Assembly (NCBI GenBank): GCA_030830945.1
Contig: JAURLY010000122.1
Location: 1-9,866, forward strand
Source of the DNA: Gammaproteobacteria bacterium
GTDB taxonomy: Bacteria > Pseudomonadota > Gammaproteobacteria > Pseudomonadales > GM7GCV1
Length of the DNA stretch: 9,866 nt
Direction: 5' to 3'
Below, one piece after another: positions 1-4,807 of the stretch (position 1 is its first letter; each line of letters starts with the position of its first letter). The notes beneath the pieces were generated by a model. It had not been told where the DNA came from, searched no databases, and was given only the letters and a program-made list of their open reading frames with translations. The position numbers and the translations under genes were made by a program.

Positions 1-753
1 AGAGATGTTGTGCGGATCAGTTCCCCAAAAGTCTTCAGCTGGCTGGGTTATTCCACTGGGCACGTTTCGGTTGTCCAGCAACCAGTGCGTCTTCGCCGGT
101 GCGTTCAATGTCCAGTCGTTTCGACCAGAGTCAGTTAGCTGAAAGTAGGGGTGATAGCCAATGGCATTGGGCATAGGCTCTGTGCTCAGGTTATCGATGC
201 GAGTATGCACCTCCAGAGCACCACCGGAGAGTCGATAGGTGACGGTTAGGGTGTGGGCAAACGGGAACTGAGCCATGTAGTCTGGCACTTTGTAGTAATC
301 CAGCTTGCTAGTCACCCAGGCACTATTTGCATCGGCGCCGGAGTCGATTACCTCCCAGGTGCTGGCGTTCATCAGGTACCCGTGAATAGGGATGGGTGCA
401 CGGATATTGCCGAGTTCCGTATCAAAATAGTACTTTTTGCCATTGGCATAAAATGCGGGTTCATCAAGGCGGTTGGCAAAAGGAGCCATAAGGGGCACAC
501 CATTAAGCCCCGGGTTGGCGCGCATGTCGTCGACGGATTTAACGTTGTTCATACGAATGACGTTTTTGCCGTTCACCACCATTTCATAGGGGTTGTTCAC
601 AGGGGTTAACACCGAAATTACCGTGTCATTCCCGGTATCCCTGAGTTGCACAACGTCTCCGTGGGTTTCGATAGAGTAGGGCTGGGCGGCACAACCATAG
701 CTGGTTGCCATGAAAAGCACGCACAGGGAAAATTTAAGTCCAAGTTTCTTCAC
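1..753 (-). CDS. Exported aldose 1-epimerase family protein, copy A (3' end outside window)
   Basis: Only the first 251 codons are in the window. The family (galactose mutarotase-like) interconverts alpha and beta anomers of free aldoses. I translated it by hand. It starts at a GTG at 753, chosen because AAGGAG lies 6 nt upstream (760-765) and because it aligns with the ATG of copy B. Residues 1-23 form a signal peptide with a lysine start, a hydrophobic core and Cys21 in SYGC. That is a poor lipobox, so either a lipoprotein or a periplasmic product is possible. Active-site positions seen are Arg95 in FANRLDEP, His124 in PIHGYL and His201 in YHPYF. The expected catalytic Glu lies beyond the window edge. 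About 24 of 251 residues differ from copy B. Unlike copy B, it keeps the Arg and the HPYF motif, so it looks like the more canonical enzyme. The family call is firm; substrate is unknown. Confidence 0.85.
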   Translation of the reverse strand, partial: MKKLGLKFSLCVLFMATSYGCAAQPYSIETHGDVVQLRDTGNDTVISVLTPVNNPYEMVVNGKNVIRMNNVKSVDDMRANPGLNGVPLMAPFANRLDEPAFYANGKKYYFDTELGNIRAPIPIHGYLMNASTWEVIDSGADANSAWVTSKLDYYKVPDYMAQFPFAHTLTVTYRLSGGALEVHTRIDNLSTEPMPNAIGYHPYFQLTDSGRNDWTLNAPAKTHWLLDNRNVPSGITQPAEDFWGTDPHNIS

Positions 754-767
754 TTTTTTCTCCTTGG
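1..767. repeat. Tandem duplication, unit A (partner 1463..2228)
   Basis: This stretch aligns with 1463-2228 at a constant offset of 1462 bases through the coding part, without indels. By eye, identity is roughly 85-90%. The longest identical stretches encode the signal peptide and the region around 560-595. The homology runs through the ribosome binding site (CTCCTTGG on the + strand) and then breaks down until the promoter block at about 920-990. The unit is truncated by the left window edge. Confidence 0.9.
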
Positions 768-928
768 TTTTTATTTGCTGTGTCTGAATGACTCAAAGAG
801 CCCTAAGAGCAGCGTATTTAATGCATGTATTTATAAGTAATTCGGAACTGTTGGCGAATTTAAAGTATTGCATAAGCCGCCATGCTTAATGGTATAGCTC
901 TGACAATAGTTTTGATTTATTCCCCCTA

Positions 929-944
929 ATGCCAACTAAGGCAT
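929..944 (-). promoter_or_regulatory. Small inverted repeat just downstream of the copy A promoter
   Basis: ATGCC and GGCAT form a perfect 5-base inverted repeat around a 6-base spacer, placed directly after the predicted start point. The equivalent site at 2290-2306 upstream of copy B keeps GCC/GGC but has one mismatch and a 7-base A-run spacer. It could be an operator half-site pair or a 5' end hairpin; neither can be decided here. Confidence 0.3.
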
Positions 945-954
945 ACACCTGTTT

Positions 955-983
955 ATTGTATGCAGCTTGTCGGGTATGAACAA
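955..983 (-). promoter_or_regulatory. Sigma70-like promoter of mutarotase copy A
   Basis: On the - strand, TTGTTC (983-978) and TACAAT (960-955) are separated by 17 bases. The same hexamers with the same spacing occur upstream of copy B although most of the flanking DNA has diverged, which is what supports the call. Transcription would start near 948, giving a leader of about 195 nt. The -10 matches consensus at 5 of 6 positions; the -35 is weak (3 of 6), so an activator may be needed. Confidence 0.55.
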
Positions 984-1048
984 TCAATGCCTATGGGCTT
1001 TTTATGAAGACTAGTTCAGCTAACAGGCTTTATTATCCCGCCATATGG

Positions 1049-2215
1049 TTAAAAACCTTCGGTACTTATCCAAAAACTTTCTTCCCAGGATTCGCCGGGT
1101 TGTATGTACTGAAGTTCGTCGTAAAGCCCTTTGTGAGCCAGATTCATCGAGTTGTTAATGCCAACCATAGGCTCAAGCGCAATAAACCCACGATTCCAGG
1201 GGGCGGGTTCACCCTCGGTGGCACTTAGCGGAATATCAGGGCCTGTGCTTACGGGTGTAACGTCGGTGGAACGGTTTCTACGAGTACCTTCCCTTGGTGG
1301 CCGTGGTACGGTCGAATAGATCAGCACGGTTTTGTATTTTTCCCCGATCGTTATAGAGACGCTTTGTTGTTTTCCGCTCATGGTAAAAGTTGCCCGACCC
1401 TGGCTGTCGCGTTCCATGTCGGTGAAAACATCATCAATTAGCCTGGTCGAGAAATCGCTAAGGGGGATGTTATGCGGGTCTGTTCCCCAAAAATCTTCAG
1501 CCGGTTGTGTCACGCCGCTGGGAACGTTGCGGCTATCGCCCGGCCAATGGGTTTTTGCCGGTGCATTTAGCGTCCAGTCGTCGCGTACGGAATCAGTCAG
1601 CTGTAAGTAGGGATGGTAACCAATGGCATTGGGCATTGGCTCATTGCTCAGGTTATCGATGCGGGTATGCACCTCCAGAGCCCCCTCTGATAACCGATGG
1701 GTTACAGTTAAAACATGGGCAAATGGGAACTGCGCCATGTAATCAGGCTCTTTGTAGAACTCCAGTTTGCTGGTTACCCAGGCGCTATTTGCATCGGCAC
1801 CGGAGTCGATCACTTCCCAGGTGCTGGCGTTCATCAGGTACCCGTGGATGGGAACGGGCGCACGAATATTGCCGAGTTCCGTATCAAAGTAGTATTTTTT
1901 GCCATTGGCATAGAAGGCGGGCTCATCAAGTTGGTTGGCAAATGGAGCCATCAGGGGAACGCCGTTAAGGTTCGGTCTCGCCCGCATGTCGTCGACGGAT
2001 TTAACGTTCGCCATTCGGATGACGTTTTTGCCGTTCACCACCATTTCATAGGGATTGTTCACGGGGGTTAACACCGAAATTACGGTGTCATTCCCGACAT
2101 CCCTGAGTTGCATAACGTCTCCGTGGGTTTCGATGGAGTAGGGCTGGGCGGCACAACCATAGCTGGTTGCCATGAAAAGCACGCACAGGGAAATTTTAAG
2201 TCCAAGTTTATTCAT
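1049..2215 (-). CDS. Exported aldose 1-epimerase family protein, copy B (complete)
   Basis: A 388-residue protein of the galactose mutarotase fold. I start it at ATG 2215, which has AAGGAG 5 nt upstream (2221-2226), rather than at a longer in-frame start at 2251 that has no ribosome binding site. Residues 1-23 are a signal peptide with Cys21 (SYGC, weak lipobox). Family landmarks seen are His124 (PIHGYL), His201 (YHPYL), a likely Asp261 (IDDVF) and Glu348 (FIALEPM), the expected catalytic base. The tail EPM...NLAHKGLYDELQYIQPG resembles secreted bacterial homologs. Two oddities are visible. Arg95 of copy A, normally substrate-binding in NR motifs, is Gln95 here. Residues 304-342 are a loop rich in Arg, Pro and Thr inserted just before the Glu348 strand. 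No terminator is visible between its stop and copy A, so readthrough into copy A is possible. Role inferred: conditioning sugars released outside the cytoplasm. Activity is uncertain because of the Arg loss. Confidence 0.85.
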   Translation of the reverse strand: MNKLGLKISLCVLFMATSYGCAAQPYSIETHGDVMQLRDVGNDTVISVLTPVNNPYEMVVNGKNVIRMANVKSVDDMRARPNLNGVPLMAPFANQLDEPAFYANGKKYYFDTELGNIRAPVPIHGYLMNASTWEVIDSGADANSAWVTSKLEFYKEPDYMAQFPFAHVLTVTHRLSEGALEVHTRIDNLSNEPMPNAIGYHPYLQLTDSVRDDWTLNAPAKTHWPGDSRNVPSGVTQPAEDFWGTDPHNIPLSDFSTRLIDDVFTDMERDSQGRATFTMSGKQQSVSITIGEKYKTVLIYSTVPRPPREGTRRNRSTDVTPVSTGPDIPLSATEGEPAPWNRGFIALEPMVGINNSMNLAHKGLYDELQYIQPGESWEESFWISTEGF

Positions 2216-2228
2216 TTTTTCTCCTTGG
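1463..2228. repeat. Tandem duplication, unit B (partner 1..767)
   Basis: Second copy of the repeat described for unit A. Divergence is scattered single substitutions, with about 24 amino-acid changes over 251 residues, so the duplication is not very recent or has been partly homogenised. The single indel noticed is in the T-run between start codon and ribosome binding site (6 T in A, 5 T in B). Confidence 0.9.
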
Positions 2229-2237
2229 TATTTTGTG

Positions 2238-2273
2238 AGCTGCAGCAGCATAAAGCGGAATTATTTTGCAGCT
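2238..2273 (-). promoter_or_regulatory. Inverted repeat in the leader of mutarotase copy B
   Basis: AGCTGCA (2238-2244) and TGCAGCT (2267-2273) are perfect 7-base inverted arms around a 22-base loop. In the transcript this hairpin would sit about 11 nt upstream of the ribosome binding site. Copy A has no counterpart. It may affect translation or message stability of copy B only; that role is inference. Confidence 0.35.
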
Positions 2274-2316
2274 TTAGGTTCCCCGATGGATGCCAAAAAA
2301 AGGCGTTTAGATGTTT

Positions 2317-2345
2317 ATTGTATTCAGCTTATCCAGCTTGAACAA
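2317..2345 (-). promoter_or_regulatory. Sigma70-like promoter of mutarotase copy B
   Basis: On the - strand, TTGTTC (2345-2340) and TACAAT (2322-2317) have a 17-base spacer, identical in hexamers and spacing to the copy A promoter. The predicted start near 2310 gives a leader of about 95 nt, around 100 nt shorter than that of copy A. It points away from the rimP operon, so the two units are divergent. Confidence 0.55.
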
Positions 2346-2554
2346 TCAACCCTTATTACCATTTTGATCAATTTCAGCTTCGGTTGTTTTGGAAATCCAG
2401 CATGTCGTCGAAAGTAGCATTAGTTCGTTTGCCAGATTTTATTTTGTGGCGAAGACCTTTTTTACTTTAATTCAATAAGTTATCCGCTTTTTTGAAATGA
2501 TTTTTTATATAAGTGGAAAGGCCGGGATCACTGGTATTTATTTGCGAGTTGCAC
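2346..2554. other. Intergenic stretch without a recognisable gene
   Basis: AT-rich DNA between the divergent copy B promoter and the rimP operon leader. I saw no open reading frame with a ribosome binding site, no tRNA cloverleaf and no insertion-sequence ends. The secG and tRNA genes that precede rimP in many gammaproteobacteria are not present here. Confidence 0.6.
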
Positions 2555-2560
2555 TAGAAT
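2555..2560 (+). promoter_or_regulatory. Possible -10 element for the rimP operon
   Basis: TAGAAT matches the -10 consensus at 5 of 6 positions and is followed by a C-rich discriminator (CCTCCCC), as seen at many growth-controlled stable-RNA and ribosomal promoters. No good -35 hexamer lies 16-18 bases upstream. The start would be near 2567, just ahead of the first leader stem, which fits. The call rests on one hexamer and its position. Confidence 0.3.
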
Positions 2561-2570
2561 CCTCCCCTCT

Positions 2571-2738
2571 GGATTACAGGCTCCGTTATCACGGCAATGT
2601 AACCAAGGCATTTGGTCGATATGCTCGACCTTATGAAAGGGTCATGAATGTACACAGGCGGGTACATTGCAAGCTCAACGAGAGCTTGATTTGGCCACAT
2701 AGGTTTTTTATGTGAAGTGGGCCTTAGGGCCCATTTTT
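2571..2738 (+). ncRNA. Structured leader of the rimP-nusA-infB operon (putative attenuator)
   Basis: Consecutive hairpins can be drawn. GGATTAC/GTAACC (2571-2577 with 2599-2604, one bulge) encloses CCGT/ACGG (2583-2594). Then come GGTCGA/TCGACC (2614-2630), AATGTAC/GTACATT (2647-2668), CAAGCTC/GAGCTTG (2670-2688), CACATA/TATGTG (2696-2714) and the terminator (2715-2738). A competing long-range pairing joins 2594-2604 to 2660-2670 (10 of 11 pairs, one A-G mismatch). It would break the first and third of these stems. A rimP leader family, proposed as an attenuator in gammaproteobacteria, is known; position and architecture match that idea, but membership was not tested. The likely output is premature termination ahead of rimP, possibly responsive to NusA. 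Confidence 0.65.
2715..2738 (+). terminator. Intrinsic terminator in the rimP leader
   Basis: TGGGCC (2718-2723) and GGCCCA (2728-2733) form a 6-base GC-rich stem with loop TTAG. Flanking A-U and G-U pairs extend it, and TTTTT follows at 2734-2738. It ends 28 bases before the rimP ribosome binding site, so it would act as an attenuator, not as the end of an upstream gene (none reads into it on this strand). Confidence 0.75.
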
Positions 2739-2765
2739 CGTTGTTCAGGGCGAAAAGAGCTGGTT

Positions 2766-2770
2766 AGAGG
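2766..2770 (+). promoter_or_regulatory. Ribosome binding site that sets a TTG start for rimP
   Basis: AGAGG lies 8 bases before TTG 2779. No ATG or GTG in the same frame lies close by, and the protein from this TTG has the family's usual length, so the rare start codon is accepted. Confidence 0.6.
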
Positions 2771-2778
2771 TTTTTAGT

Positions 2779-3234
2779 TTGGAAAGAGAAGCAAAGATTA
2801 CTGAGTTGCTCAGACCAACGATTGCCGCACTAGATTGCCAGCTTTGGGGTATCGAGTATGTAACCCAGGCCAGACATGCAATATTACGTATATTCATCGA
2901 CAAGGAAGGTGGCGTTGATATAGAGGATTGCGAACGTGTTAGTCGGCAGGTGAGTGCGGTACTGGATGTGGAAGACCCCGTGGGTACGGCTTATACACTG
3001 GAAGTATCTTCTCCCGGGATGGACAGGCAACTGTTTCAATTTGAGCAATTTAAAGATTTTGTTGGCAGTCTGGTTAAGATTAGGCTGAGAAGCAATTACG
3101 AAGGGCGCAGAAACTTTAAAGGGCGTCTGGCTGGGGTAGAAAATGATGAAATCATTCTTCAGCAAGACGGCGAAGAGTATCTGTTTCCATATGAGTTACT
3201 GGATAAGGCGCAAATAGTGCCTGAATTTAAGTAG
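2779..3234 (+). CDS. rimP: Ribosome maturation factor RimP
   Basis: A 151-residue cytoplasmic protein, against about 150 in E. coli. RimP binds the free 30S subunit and helps late assembly around the central pseudoknot and S12. Recognised from ELLRPTIAALDCQLWGIEY at the N-terminus, VSRQVSAVLDVEDP (residues 54-67) and LEVSSPGMDRQL (74-85), the signature of the N-terminal domain; the C-terminal half (about 90-151) is the Sm-like barrel. It starts at TTG 2779 with AGAGG upstream. First gene after the attenuator-like leader; nusA follows after 21 bases, so the two are probably co-transcribed. The weak start codon together with the upstream terminator suggests low, controlled expression (inference). 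Confidence 0.95.
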   Translation: MEREAKITELLRPTIAALDCQLWGIEYVTQARHAILRIFIDKEGGVDIEDCERVSRQVSAVLDVEDPVGTAYTLEVSSPGMDRQLFQFEQFKDFVGSLVKIRLRSNYEGRRNFKGRLAGVENDEIILQQDGEEYLFPYELLDKAQIVPEFK

Positions 3235-3255
3235 TCAGCATTAGTGAGTTAATCA

Positions 3256-4755
3256 ATGGCGAAAGAAATACTTCTGGTCGCGGAAGCGGTATCAAACGAA
3301 AAAGGCGTCGAGCGCGCAGTAATTTTCGAAGCAATCGAGCAGGCGCTCGCTACGGCAACACGTAAGCGATATAACGATCTGGCCGATATTCGGGTATCTA
3401 TTAATCACGAGGACGGCTCTTACGAGACTTTCCGTCGCTGGTTGGTGGTCGACGATAACTTTGAAGAATTCGATAATGCCTTGCATCTTTACGAAGATCA
3501 GGCTGAAGAGAAGGATGCCAACCTTAAGCTGGGTGACTACTACGAAGAACAGGTTGAAAACGCTGACTTTGGTCGTATCGCTGCACAAACTGCGAAGCAG
3601 GTTATTGTCCAGAAAGTAAGAGATGCCGAGCGCGAGCAAATCGTTTCCCAATTTGAACATCGGGTGGGCGATCTATTGTCAGGCACAGTGAAAAAAGTCA
3701 CCCGGGATAACATCATTGTTGATCTGGGTAACAACGCTGAAGGTGTCCTGCCGCGTGACCAGTTGGTCGGCCGTGAAATTTTCCGCAATAACGATCGTAT
3801 CCGTGCCGTACTGGATCGCATCGACCGTGAAGGTCGCGGGCCACAGCTGATGTTAAGTCGTAGCAGTGAAGGCATGTTGACCAAGCTGTTTGAAATTGAA
3901 GTTCCGGAGATTGCCGAACAAGTCATAGAGGTTCGGGCTGCAGCACGAGATCCCGGTTCACGCGCCAAGATTGCCGTTAAAACTAACGACCGTCGCATGG
4001 ATCCTGTCGGTGCATGTGTCGGTATGCGCGGCGCACGGGTTCAGGCAGTTTCTAATGAGCTGGACGGTGAACGTGTGGATATCATTCTTTGGGACGATAA
4101 TCCCGCGCAGTTGGTTATCAATGCTTTGGCCCCGGCTGAAGTCGAATCCATTGTTGTTGATGAAGACTCACACACAATGGATGTTGCCGTAAAACAGGAT
4201 AACTTGGCTCAGGCAATTGGCAGGGCAGGCCAGAACGTCAGGCTGGCGTCTGAACTGACTAGGTGGAACATCAATGTAATGAGTGAAGAAGACGCAGAAT
4301 CCAAACAAATGGAGGAAGCGGGACGCTTTGTTCAAAACTTTATGGATCGACTGGATCTTGACGAAGATGTCGCCACCGTACTGGTCGAGGAAGGTTTCTC
4401 CAGTCTGGAAGAAGTTGCTTATGTGCCTCTCGAAGAGATGGCAGGAATTGAGGGCTTCGATGAAGACATCGCTGAGGAACTACGTTCACGTGCAAAAGAT
4501 GCTTTGTTGACAATGGCATTGGCCAGTGAAGAGCAACTGGAAGGCGGAGAGCCGGACGAAACGTTGCTAGGAATGGAGGGGATGGATAAGGAAACAGCGC
4601 TTTCGCTGGCTGCTTTAGGCATCTGTTCCATGGAAGATCTGGCTGAACAAGCTATTGACGATCTTCTGGAAATTGAAGGTATAGATGAAGAGCGAGCCGG
4701 GCAGCTGATTTTAGCGGCCAGAGCGCCCTGGTTCGAACAGTCCGAGTCAGAATAA
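3256..4755 (+). CDS. nusA: Transcription termination/antitermination factor NusA
   Basis: 499 residues, close to the 495 of E. coli. NusA binds RNA polymerase, promotes pausing and hairpin termination, and takes part in rRNA antitermination. Domains in order are the polymerase-binding N-terminal domain (about 1-130), S1 (about 135-200), KH1 with the GMRG loop (256-259), KH2 with IGRAGQNVRLA (321-331), and two acidic repeats (about 360-425 and 435-495). The repeats mark the gammaproteobacterial long form; the second one binds the alpha C-terminal domain in E. coli. The ribosome binding site before ATG 3256 is weak (GTGAG). Lies 21 bases after rimP and 52 bases before infB. As a termination factor encoded behind a leader terminator, it is a natural candidate for self-regulation; this is known in outline for the E. 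coli operon and inferred here. Confidence 0.98.
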   Translation: MAKEILLVAEAVSNEKGVERAVIFEAIEQALATATRKRYNDLADIRVSINHEDGSYETFRRWLVVDDNFEEFDNALHLYEDQAEEKDANLKLGDYYEEQVENADFGRIAAQTAKQVIVQKVRDAEREQIVSQFEHRVGDLLSGTVKKVTRDNIIVDLGNNAEGVLPRDQLVGREIFRNNDRIRAVLDRIDREGRGPQLMLSRSSEGMLTKLFEIEVPEIAEQVIEVRAAARDPGSRAKIAVKTNDRRMDPVGACVGMRGARVQAVSNELDGERVDIILWDDNPAQLVINALAPAEVESIVVDEDSHTMDVAVKQDNLAQAIGRAGQNVRLASELTRWNINVMSEEDAESKQMEEAGRFVQNFMDRLDLDEDVATVLVEEGFSSLEEVAYVPLEEMAGIEGFDEDIAEELRSRAKDALLTMALASEEQLEGGEPDETLLGMEGMDKETALSLAALGICSMEDLAEQAIDDLLEIEGIDEERAGQLILAARAPWFEQSESE

Positions 4756-4807
4756 GCAAGACAGTTAGACCCAGGCATAGCAAAAAGCTCAAATTTCGGA
4801 GTAATCC

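Noticed and set aside
253..609. 118-codon + strand frame opposite copy A, with a similar frame at 1715-2071 opposite copy B
   Set aside because: They resemble each other only because the antisense mutarotase genes are duplicated; neither has a ribosome binding site or a recognisable domain.
984..1048. Terminator after mutarotase copy B
   Set aside because: I looked for a GC-rich hairpin followed by a T-run on the - strand and found none; the T/A runs present lack a stem.
2216..2251. Twelve-codon N-terminal extension of mutarotase copy B starting at 2251
   Set aside because: It has no ribosome binding site, runs through the AAGGAG used by the ATG at 2215, and would put non-signal residues before a clear signal peptide absent from copy A.
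2497..2715. 72-codon + strand frame across the rimP leader
   Set aside because: It covers the stem-loops and overlaps the start of the terminator, has no clear ribosome binding site, and its predicted protein resembles nothing I recognise. A leader-peptide attenuation mechanism is also not supported, as no codon run stands out.
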